Shown here one piece after another: positions 1-8,599 of a stretch of DNA of 24,610 nucleotides. Source of the stretch: Smittium mucronatum (Eukaryota > Kickxellomycota > Harpellomycetes > Harpellales > Legeriomycetaceae); NCBI GenBank assembly GCA_001953115.1, contig LSSL01000339.1, forward strand, positions 6,036 through 30,645, read 5' to 3'. Each line of letters starts with the position of its first letter. Position 1 is the stretch's first letter. The position numbers and the translations under genes were made by a program. Below the pieces are notes generated by a model that saw only the letters and a list, made by a program, of their open reading frames with translations, ran no database searches and had not been told where the DNA came from.

Positions 1-2
1 TT

Positions 3-16
3 CCCCCCCCCCCCCC
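3..16. repeat. C14 homopolymer tract
   Basis: Fourteen consecutive C residues lie almost at the window edge, in DNA that is otherwise AT-rich. The length is likely variable between isolates or uncertain in the assembly. No function can be assigned. Confidence 0.9.
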
Positions 17-61
17 ACTTTTTTTCCTAAGAAAATTTAAGAAATACAGAAACAATACCTT

Positions 62-187
62 TTATTTGAGTAGTAGTACTTGAACTGGGAATATTGCTCC
101 CAAAAAAATAAGCACTAAATGGACTGTATGAGTCCCATTCCAAAGCCAACTATTCCTCTTCTCGGCCATTCCCGCGTTTATTCCCAT
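62..187 (-). CDS. possible small single-pass membrane protein, unrecognised
   Basis: A 41-codon frame starts at an ATG (187-185) and stops at TAA (64-62). Residues 1-20 are polar and include MAEKRNSWLW. The rest, from about THTVHLVLIF to VQVLLLK, is one hydrophobic stretch of about 20 residues ending close to the C-terminus, as in small tail-anchored or organelle-membrane proteins. Its base composition is clearly richer in GC than the flanking 200-590, which supports coding. It lies head-to-head with the kaptin-like gene (about 400 bp between starts), so a shared promoter region is possible. I do not recognise the family. It could also be the last exon of a longer minus-strand gene, or chance. 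Only its composition and its membrane-helix shape support it. Confidence 0.25.
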   Translation of the reverse strand: MGINAGMAEKRNSWLWNGTHTVHLVLIFLGAIFPVQVLLLK

Positions 188-594
188 ATGCTTTCAACTC
201 AAGGGAGGAAATAAAATTACAATTTCGGTGCGAATTTTATATTATTTCTAAACCAATAAAAATTTATTATACTCGTAGGAATTCCAAGAAATGTTCAGAC
301 TTTTCCAATCCAATTCTGTGGCAAATTTCAAAAATACTAAATGAATTCTGTACCAAATTTTTTTTATAAGGAATTTATTCAAAATATGCAAATTCAGTAT
401 CAAATCAGACTTATTGATTTTTTATAAATTCTGTTGGCGAGTAATATTGTCGCAAACTCCAATCCAAGCTGTGAATAAATTCTAGCTAATAACATTTCAA
501 TCCTTTTTTAAATATTTCCTCTATAGTTTATTCATTCTAGAAAAACAAAAGTTACGATACGAAAATTACAACTGTCAATTTCATACGATTTCAA
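188..594. other. intergenic, candidate upstream region of the kaptin-like gene
   Basis: AT-rich spacer with CAAT-like and TATA-like strings but no single convincing core promoter. There is no reading frame of note. If the 41-codon minus-strand frame is real, this is a divergent promoter region. Confidence 0.4.
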
Positions 595-3500
595 ATGGAG
601 AGCTGCGGTGATTTAGCTGACACGCTCGACGATATTCTCACCAACTCTAATGATTCTGTTGTTGAAACTGCCAACCGGTTCGTGCGAGTTCATTATCACG
701 GTTTCCATATTCCCGATAGAAGGTATCTTGTCACCTACTCTTGAAAAAAAAAAACATCCATGTGTGTATTTTCTATGCAATAATACGATTTAATGGATCT
801 GCAGCTTTGCGAACGGTTTCTCTGTACTAGGAACGAGTATCCCTAGCATTTTTTCTAGGCCTTTAAAATTGAATTTTACTTACAAAACTCCTCGTAAGCC
901 CCCATTCCACCCGTTAAATTAATCATTTATTGAAATATGATTTACTTATACTATATTTGTTTAATGTATTGCATCGGTTTGTACTTGTATTTTTTTTTTG
1001 CCTCGTTTCCAAATCTATTTTATTTTTTTCAGCTGCCAATTTATTCAGTCCCAAAATCGAAAAAATCTACTCTGAATTTATGCTTTCCCGAAAATGTATC
1101 TCTTCAATTTTTTACTCGACTTCTTTTCAAAAAAAAAAAAAATAGCAACATAAACCCACCCACCCCCCCTTTTTTTTCTAAATAAAAGAGCTTTTAAAAC
1201 AATTTTGGGTTCGTTTAAAAATATGTACAGTACTGGACTCTAGAAGCTGTGATCATTTGGTTGTTGCTGGGAGAAAAAGTTTAACTTTTGTTGTTTCTAA
1301 TAATGGGTACTGGAACACCCTGAGAGTTGATATGGATTTCCCAATAAAAACCGGTAAAATATAACCTTTCCTCTTCATACCCTCCCCCCTCTGCTCATTT
1401 CCTTTTTTTTTCCCCGCTATAATATTAAAAGTCTATACACTGTTTCTCTTTTTGGTGATTCTAATGATACATTTACTTTTTTTAGAGAGCATTTCTGGGA
1501 TGCTTGCTTTCGAAGTGTCTATTCCAATAGGAAAACAGCTAATATTTTTTCTTATCACTCACATCAGAGTTAGAATTTATTCATTCATTTATGCCTGAAT
1601 TTAATTAAAAGCCATTTTGACCTTTCCTTTTCTAACTTTCATCCATAGGATCCTAAAGCTCCCAATTTAATAGATAATGATAAATTAAAGATTTATGCTC
1701 TTGGTGTTGAAAATCTAGCTTCTTTTTCATCGTCAACCCAAAAAACTGAGAATGGTATTGCGCCGGCTATCGATTTAACAAACAGTGAATATATCAATTC
1801 TTGGCCATTTTTAGAGCAGAGATTATTCAAAATTAAAGGTACTTTTATATCAGTTAAAATCCATTACAATACCTCCTTTTTTATTTCCTAATCCTTCTTT
1901 TTTAAAGATGCACTATTTCTTTTTCCATTCACAACTTTTCATTATCTAATTTCTTCTTTTTTTTTTTGTTCTTTTTTTTAATTTAATTTTTTAGTCAACA
2001 GTTCCACTATCTTTAAAGATATAAACTATGTGCCGATGAGACTTTCCTATAAAATGTACTAAAAAAATACTGAAGACATTTTAAACTCTGTGCAAAATTA
2101 CCTCAATTATCTTTCCATAATATAAAGGTTTTATCTTCTATTTGTATATATATAGAGATTCGGATGGCCTACCTTTGATTTACCTGGCTGGAGACGATAA
2201 TCTGATTCATAGTTACAAACTGGTAATTTTTTTGTTTTTGCTTCCCATCCCATTCTCCACTTCATATTGAATCTTATTTTTTAGTTTTTTTAAAGAAGCC
2301 CAAATAAATATTTTTATTAATTATTTCTATGCACTTTAATGAAATAGTATTCTGACCAAATAGTGGAGAGCTTTGAAGATGATGGTTTCAATGGTCCCAC
2401 TGGCTCTGATATTCAAATAGATTCCAAGGAGCAATCTCCTGAAGCCTCGAACCTGGATTCTTCTAGATCAAATGTCACTGCTGATTTGATAAACTCCCAA
2501 GCAAATAATAAGGAAGATATAGTTGGAAGAGAAAACTTTAGAGGCGAAAAGATAAAGCATAGCGGGCACGAAAACTCGGGGAAAGCTTTTTCAAATAAGC
2601 TGAAACCCCAAAAAACTCTATTTACAAGGTCCATTTTAGATCCTTTATCTGACCCAGAAAGTGAAATGGAGGGGAAGCCGCGGGGAATATACTTTGAAGA
2701 TCAAAATATCCCAATGTGGGTTTCAAAACATACAAGCACTTTTGGAACAAAAGAGTATACAGTTACAGTTGACAAGAATTGCCAGATCACGTTAACTGTT
2801 TTTGACAAGATCCTGGGTGAGATGATAATTGTAGATTCGGAAAAGTTTGAGTATCCGCCGGTATTCTGCCTGATTTTCCCGTTCTTCCATAAATCCCTTT
2901 CTTCTAGCACCACTGACCAATCTCCGAAAAGCAATGCTTCTTCTGGAAGGATTGGTCTTGTAGTTAGTTTTCTTGGTTCTCCATCTATGGTATATCACGA
3001 TATAACGTACTTTGGACTAGATACGGATCCATTATCGATTCCAGTAGCGAACGGATCACTGCCGAACAAGACCATGAAAAACAAGCGGCTTTTGCATGCA
3101 TCACCCGAACATACTGATTTGCTGCATCCGATTGTATCTCCTGCTCCGTCGGCTGATTTCAGCTACGTGGTTCGCGGTGGCGCCTACATACTCCCGCACA
3201 GTAACGCCGATGGACTGATAACTACGGTATCGGCATCCGATCTCGATTATGACGGTATTTGCGAGATTATCGTTGGAACCAACACCGGATCGCTTTTGAT
3301 TTACAAACTAGGTATTAATAAAAGTAAAAGTAAGGGTAATGGGTGAGGGTGAGGGTAATGGGTGGATTTGTGTTTCTTTTTTTTTTTTCCTTCTTCCCAA
3401 CCGTTTACCCCCCTTACCTTCTGCCTCTAATCCCCCCTACCCCCTCCCCATCCCTACTCTATTTTTTTTTTTTAAAAACCCCATTATACTCATACTTTTA

Positions 3501-3823
3501 CATTTACCTACATTACAACCACATTTATCAGCTTTTTTTTTTAAAAAAAAAAAAAAAAAAACATAAAACTGATTCGAACATTTACTTTATTTCTAGTTGC
3601 AGACAGCATGAACAGGGAAGGCTACGCACTCGTTTTCAAAAAGAGGTTCAAGTCACCCGTATATTATTCCTGCTCAATAGATATCAACATGGACGGTCTC
3701 AACGAATTGCTGGTAGTCACATTACTCGGAATACATTTCTTCCAGCCCAATATGTCAATTGCCCGGAAACGGCTGCTAACCAAGATGGGCGAAAAAGCAA
3801 ACCGATCACAAACTGGATCCTAG
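595..3823 (+). CDS. KPTN: kaptin-like protein (KICSTOR subunit homologue), ten exons
   Basis: Proposed exons: 595-722, 805-893, 1033-1095, 1231-1353, 1486-1568, 1649-1838, 1995-2055, 2156-2222, 2348-3311, 3597-3823. They total 1995 nt in one continuous frame (664 residues plus TAG). All introns are GT-AG and every phase matches; the weakest donor is GTTAGA at 1569. Kaptin-like stretches run in order: GKQLIFFLITHIRD (exon 5), LIYLAGDDNLIHSYK (exon 8), IGLVVSFLGSPSMVYHDI (exon 9), then two FG-GAP-like blades. The blades carry a DxDxDG motif at about residues 566-571 (DLDYDGICEIIVGT) and DINMDG at about 618-623. Animal kaptin is about 436 residues; the extra length is mainly a Ser/Asn/Lys-rich acidic insert in the first third of exon 9. 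By homology it is a beta-propeller scaffold, in animals part of KICSTOR, which recruits GATOR1 to the lysosome. Exons 1-3 are the least certain. Its role in a fungus is inferred. Confidence 0.85.
3334..3362 (+). other. G-quadruplex motif in intron 9
   Basis: Five GGG tracts at 3334, 3341, 3347, 3353 and 3360 are separated by loops of only 3-4 nt (TAAT, TGA, TGA, TAAT). This satisfies the standard G3N1-7 pattern with one spare tract. The 12-bp unit GGGTAATGGGTG occurs twice (3334-3345, 3353-3364). The G-tracts are on the sense strand, so both DNA and nascent RNA could fold. Confidence 0.8.
3408..3454 (+). other. C-tract cluster in intron 9
   Basis: Runs of C6 (3408-3413), C6 (3432-3437), C5 (3440-3444), C4 (3446-3449) and C3 (3452-3454) on the same strand as the G-tracts. 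They could pair with the G-rich element 50-100 nt upstream, or form an i-motif in DNA. It may also act as an early polypyrimidine tract. Confidence 0.7.
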
Positions 3824-4173
3824 ATCAAAACTTACTTTTATCACTATACTTTTTTTTTTTTGTTACAAATACTTTTTATATAGAATAATTCCCGAATCGT
3901 ACATTCAATTAATAAAAAATTCCAGAAACAAAGATATAGAATTATCCGACCTTTTCTTTAAATTGGAAAAGAAAAACATGCAATGAATTTTTAAAAAGAA
4001 AAAGCTATAATGACAAAAAGTAAAGGATAGTTATAGATATAAAAAACTTGGTTGCATAAAGTAAAAAGAAAAAAACTATAAAAATTTTAAAGAGCTTCTA
4101 GGATGAAATGCGGATCAGAAGAAAATCGGATTTAATCCCAAGTGGGTCAGTAAATGCGAATAAAGAAAAAGTT
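3824..4173. other. convergent intergenic spacer
   Basis: The 350-bp 3' spacer between the kaptin-like gene and the TIA-1-like gene is AT-rich with many A-runs. Both 3' UTRs must lie here and may overlap. No other gene is visible. Confidence 0.7.
3911..3916 (+). terminator. poly(A) signal of the kaptin-like gene
   Basis: AATAAA lies 88 nt after the TAG stop, within an A-rich stretch. Position and sense fit a cleavage/polyadenylation signal, though such strings are common in this composition. Confidence 0.45.
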
Positions 4174-5676
4174 TTACTGTGGGGGGTTTGCGGGAGGATG
4201 TTGGGGAATGGGTAATCCTGTCAAAGGGTCAATAGGTCCAGGGATCTGGGCTTGAGCTTGGTCGGGGTTCTGAGAATACATATAATTGTAATAGGAATAG
4301 GGATCGTAACTGTAAGCTCCAGCTCCAGGATTTGCAGCCCAATTGGCACTACCATCCATACCGGGCTGCATACCAGCCATGGGAGCTCCAGCTAGTTGAC
4401 CTGGATGAGCGGGATATTGCTGTTGTTGAGGAGGCATTCCGTAAGCGTATGGGTAGGCGTATTGAGGAGTGTTCATTTGCTGATAGCCATTAAGTTTGTG
4501 GGAGTACTGATCTTTTCCCCAAGAACATTTGATTGGTCTGCCATTGAGGACGACGCCAGTTAGCCCAACTATAGCCATAGATGCAGCTTCATGGGTCTCC
4601 ATCTTAATGAAGGCATAACCTCTATCGGCCTGCATTCTAATGTCAATGACATATCCATATGGACCGAATAGGGGCAAAAGCTGGTCCTCTATAAGAAACA
4701 ATTTTAGATAGTTTTAAATATAATGAAAAAAAGAGTTTGTAAAAAAATTATAGTTACGGGTAGTGAAGGGGGTCAAGTTTCCACAGTAGACAGTACAATT
4801 GTGAGGAGCAGCCTGATTGTGGACGGACTCGTAGCTAGTAGATCCAGGTTGACTCTGGCTAGTGGGGTTGGTTTGACCTGAAGGGGTGGATCTATTGCCG
4901 AGAGAAACCTTTTGATTAGCCCAGTTAACCCTTATAGCTCTGCTTCCAAGCCATTCACCATTCATGGTATTGATAGCCTGTTCAGCATCAGCCTGCTCTC
5001 TAAAAGCGACAAAACCATAACCTCGAGACTTTCCAGAAGTGATGTCCCACATTACTCGAGCAACGCTACAGAAAAAACGATATTTAATGACGTAAATAGT
5101 AAAACAAAAAGGAAAAGAGATTAATACCTCATGCTTGGGAAAATACTAAAAGCTTTAGCAAGGATTTGATCGTTAACCTCAGGACTCAAATCACCGACGA
5201 AAACATGGAAATGAGTTGAAGTATCTTCCCTTACCTGGGAGGCGCCAGTAAAGGCCCAGTTGACTTTGATCTCGTGATCAAAAACTTTGCGACCATTCAT
5301 TTGAGCCAAGGAAATTTCAGCAGAAGCTCTATCAGGGAACTCGACGAAACCGTAAACGACATTGCTTTGTTGCAATTTCTTTGAAAAGAAAACAGGCGAG
5401 GAGATTAAGGTACAAAAAATAAGAGGAGATGATAAAATAGAAGTAACAGGGAAGGAAAAGGGGACTTACGGCCTTGTCGGCTATGACCTTTACGGAGATC
5501 ACGGGGGCAGAAGTGGAAAAGATATCGAAGAGCATCCGATCGCTAGTACGGGCATCGAGATTACCAACGTAAAGTGTTCTGGTGCTAGCATCATCGGAAA
5601 AGCCATACGCCTGACCCTGGGAGTTTGGGTAGGCGGCGGGGTTTTGAGGGGGTACTTGATTATTGATGTGATCCAT
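4174..5676 (-). CDS. TIA-1/Pub1-type RNA-binding protein with three RRMs, four exons
   Basis: Exons on the minus strand: 5676-5470, 5378-5128, 5065-4758, 4688-4174; 1281 nt, 426 residues, stop TAA. Introns are 91, 62 and 69 nt, GT-AG and phase-consistent. RRM1 (about 34-111) has RNP2 LYVGNL and RNP1 around YGFVEF. RRM2 (about 126-202) has FHVFVGDL and KSRGYGFVAF, followed by the hallmark MNGEWLGSRAIRVNWANQK. RRM3 (about 242-313) has VYCGNL and RGYAFIKM, then NGRPIKCSWGKD. The tail is rich in Tyr, Gln, Pro, Ala and Gly. Length fits Pub1 and TIA-1. Family members bind U-rich or AU-rich RNA, influence mRNA stability, translation and splicing, and enter stress granules through the low-complexity tail. 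The family is certain. Whether it is the direct Pub1 orthologue or a paralogue is open. Confidence 0.95.
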
Positions 5677-5702
5677 TATAAATAGTAATGATAGTAAGTA
5701 AA

Positions 5703-5756
5703 CCTAAATGAATAAAGAGGGAAGGGAGGAGAATAGAGAAGAGAAAAAAAGGGATA
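5703..5756 (-). promoter_or_regulatory. pyrimidine tract and possible 5' UTR splice acceptor
   Basis: On the gene's sense strand a run almost wholly of C and T (5756-5711) leads into TTCATTTAG ending at 5704, 27 nt before the ATG. That is the shape of a polypyrimidine tract plus 3' splice site, so the 5' UTR may hold an intron. CT-rich tracts are also common in fungal promoters and leaders, so the two readings compete. No donor stands out; a GTAAAG string near 5823 is one candidate. Confidence 0.35.
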
Positions 5757-6318
5757 GTGTAAAATGAACGGTAAATGAACACGGAGATATGTAAAAAAAA
5801 ATATAAAGGAAATATAACTTTACAAAAAAAAAAATGTAAAAAAATAAGGACCTTAAAAAGAATGAAAGAAAAACATTAATCTCGGCAAAAGTTTTTCTGT
5901 TTACATTTTTTTCCCTTTCCTATTTTGCTTGACGGAAAATAAAGCTCTTCCGCACTTGCCGTGCACCGAAGCCTGTCTGCCCCCTTTTTCTGCACTGGCC
6001 TCCCTCCCACTTGGCTAATCCCTCTGCACCTCCCGCCTCCAGCCAGTAATATTTTCAGCTTTGTTCATTTCGCGTCAAACCCTCATTTATTGTCTAATCC
6101 TCTGATCTCTAATCACCTCTTCTCTGCCTGTCAATTTTTCTGCCGCTGGATCAACTGCCGCTTCCAAGGCCTCCATTTGATGGAAAATACATTATGATCA
6201 TCAAATAAAATATGCAAATGGACCAATTAATGTATTTAATCAATTATGTATCCACTGAATCAATATTTCCAGCACCCCCTTCCAATAGAAAGTACGAACT
6301 GCTAATCAACTTTTTTAA
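5757..6318. other. intergenic region with a GC-richer island
   Basis: 5757-5940 is A/T-rich and probably upstream sequence of the TIA-1-like gene. 5943-6175 is clearly richer in GC, with C/T on the plus strand. It holds a 29-codon minus-strand frame (6176-6087) beginning MEALEAAVDPAAEKLTGREE, which looks protein-like, and an overlapping plus-strand frame (5961-6197) dominated by Ser, Pro, Leu and Phe. Neither is recognised. An unidentified exon here is possible. Confidence 0.3.
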
Positions 6319-6552
6319 TTGGAAAAGGTATACTTGCAGATTCCGATTGAATCCTGGCAAATAGGTGATCCGAAAGATGTGTGGGCCCTCAAACGACCAT
6401 TCGAGCAAGAAACCCATAGACAAAAGATGGTTGGATATTTACGCCATATAATATGCCGCACGAATACTGGCGGAAAAAAAAGACAATCTTCCATTAGCGC
6501 GCTTATAAGAATGCAAATCACACCTGAACATAACCCCACCAATTACGCTTGA
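6319..6552 (+). CDS. unrecognised open frame, possible exon
   Basis: The frame is open from after a TAA at 6316 to a TGA at 6550-6552, about 77 codons with no ATG until 6427. An acceptor-like TTGCAG at 6334-6339 would join in frame to IPIESWQIGDPKDVWALK and RPFEQETHRQKMVGYLRHII. The predicted protein is polar and soluble, unlike the reverse strand of the same stretch, which is cysteine- and aromatic-rich and looks like a shadow. The base composition is closer to the known exons than to the desert beyond. I do not recognise a family, and no partner exon was found with confidence. It could be the last exon of an unidentified gene, a relic or chance. Confidence 0.22.
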   Translation: MEKVYLQIPIESWQIGDPKDVWALKRPFEQETHRQKMVGYLRHIICRTNTGGKKRQSSISALIRMQITPEHNPTNYA

Positions 6553-8599
6553 TCAAACAAAAAAGTCTATTAGGGAAATATGCGGCAGTTTAGTTGTCTC
6601 CACTCCTGTAAAAACTAATGCCGACAGGACCCACATTAGGTATAATTATGTATACTGGTCTTTTCTAATTTGTCACCTCTGTTTGTAATATAGCTGTTTC
6701 TGCGAATAATCTCCTGGTATTTGTAGTATAATATGGGATTTACGTCTTTCTGATTATAGACCATTTCCTTTTTTTTGTATAAATCATTTTCAGCTTCCTA
6801 CTCTCTAAGTGCCTATTCATTCCACTGGCTTCCAAATAGCCCAACGCGAACAATTACTTTTTCTTATCTTCCATTGGCCTATATATTTAAATAGGATCAC
6901 AATTAAATGTGATAATTGGCCATTTGATGAGCAATCATTTTCTGTCAACGCATGCGAATAGTCCCAATTAGGTATGTGCAGAAATTTTCGCATTTTTGTT
7001 TGGTATTTCTAGGATTGGCGCGTAATTATGCTGAATTTTTTCGATACACATATGGGTTTGGCAAAAGTTAGACTAAACTTGAGATTATCTGCCATTTTCC
7101 CTAACCAAGATTATGTAAATACATCCAGAAAATAAGAGATACATTTTAGTATCTTTTATAACTTGTTTGTTTTTCAATATTAAAAATACAGCCTATCATC
7201 ATTTACCATGCGAATTTCTACCAAATAAAGTATTGTGAGATACAAACACCTATCCAATCAATGCATTTCTGCTGGTTTTTTTAATAGATAATCATGTCTA
7301 TGCGTAAATTTCGAACTGCAACTTTGTTGTAAAGATAATCTGTAGTTTATATGAATTTGCGGATTGCTTATGAAAAAAAATATTAATTTTTTTGTACTTT
7401 TCAAAATATGTATTGAATTTCCGCAAATTTCATTATTTTCCTAATACAAATCCCCTCCCCACCCCAAAAAAATATTCTTGTGTAACCTTTTCGCCCACTT
7501 CACTACTGTAAAAAAAAAAGACTAATTTTATTAGAGAAATGTGTATTCTTACTTGTCATTTCGAAAAGTATCTGGATCGGTGTTTTATAAGGATAATTTA
7601 CTTTTACACGATTTAATCAAAATTTTCTTCTGAAAAATTCGTGTTGGACATCCGTAAATTTATTAAATGACTCTTTTTGATTCAATCTTGACTCGACTTC
7701 TTTGAATAAATATATATACTTATATTACTTTGAGTACCCCCTACCCTTCATAATAATGTTTTCTCGGAAATTAGTCGGCTTTAATTCAAAAATATCTAAT
7801 TTTTAAAAGAAATTAAAACAAGTCCTGTTGCCCATTAACCCTTTTATTATCAAAATCTAGTTTGGAAACAATTGGGGTTTACGAGTGTGGTTTTGATTTT
7901 AAAGGGTGTTTTCAACGGTCTAAATTAACCCCCCACACGAAACTAATAAAATATCACTTTATTTTCTCATTAATTTTTGGTTCGTTAATCGTATATTTTT
8001 CAATCATCTTTAGATAATCTCAAATCTCCAAGAAAATAACTGAATTTATAATTTATTTAATATCCACTCACCTTTCTTAATTCATATTTTTCTCTAAAAA
8101 AAAAATCGACTCTTTATTTTCGATTTATTCATTAGTCTAATGAAACTCATATTTTACAACCTTACTGATATTTATGATAATCCATTTATTTTATAGCTGC
8201 GCTTAATTAACTGTATTATATTTATGTAATACTTATGATAAACCTTCCCAATCAACAATAACCTTCTGAATACTATCCAATCCCTAAACCAGACTAGTTT
8301 TTCCCTTCATGCATCTCAAATCTCATATTATCCCTCCTTTTTTCATAAATCGTCAGATAAGAAACCGTTTTAATACTTATTCCTTAGAGCTATGCGTAAA
8401 TATAAATATATATCGATTTTTAATGCATGTATTTAATTATCCACCACCTAATCCCTTTGAAACATCTTCTTGCCAAAGTTTCGAATAGGATATCATCACT
8501 TCCTAATAAAAATTTCCATGTTTAAAAGTTCATAAAAAATCACCTGTTTATTTACACGGATTATTAAATTACCCCCCCTCCTCCATCGCCTCTAAAAAA
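6553..8599. other. gene-free AT-rich flank
   Basis: Intergenic sequence grading from moderate to high AT. There are short C-rich strings (for example CCCCTCCCCACCCC near 7452) but no reading frame of note, no tRNA-like B box and no recognisable transposon. I see nothing assignable here. Confidence 0.6.

Larger units (their letters stand above)
3312..3596 (+). other. intron 9 of the kaptin-like gene, unusually long and low-complexity
   Basis: This 285-nt GT-AG intron is about twice the length of its eight siblings (80-156 nt). It holds a G-tract cluster 22 nt after the donor, T-runs, a C-tract cluster, then T10 followed directly by A19 (3533-3561) shortly before the acceptor TTTCTAG at 3590-3596. 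The phase-1 join (CTA G / TT GCA) gives KLVADSMNREGYALVF, which continues kaptin homology. Open frames seen across 3339-3888 are by-products of the simple sequence. Confidence 0.8.

Noticed and set aside
930..1185. Two overlapping plus-strand frames of 71 and 82 codons
   Set aside because: They cover intron 2, exon 3 (1033-1095) and the start of intron 3 of the kaptin-like gene. Their ends are poly-K from an A-run, and only the 63-nt exon is coding in the accepted model.
2413..2998. Three minus-strand frames opposite kaptin exon 9
   Set aside because: They are reverse-strand shadows of a well-supported exon with kaptin homology.
3339..3888. Plus-strand frames of 75 and 181 codons across intron 9 and the last exon
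   Set aside because: They are Phe/Pro/Lys runs from T, C and A homopolymers. The second reads the last exon out of frame, while the phase-1 splice to 3597 gives kaptin homology.
4912..5685. Plus-strand frames antisense to the TIA-1-like gene (4912-5124, 5362-5685)
   Set aside because: They overlap RRM-coding exons and introns on the minus strand and have no protein-like features.
6315..6542. Minus-strand 75-codon Cys/aromatic-rich frame
   Set aside because: It is opposite the more protein-like plus-strand frame at 6319-6552, and its composition looks like a reverse-strand shadow.
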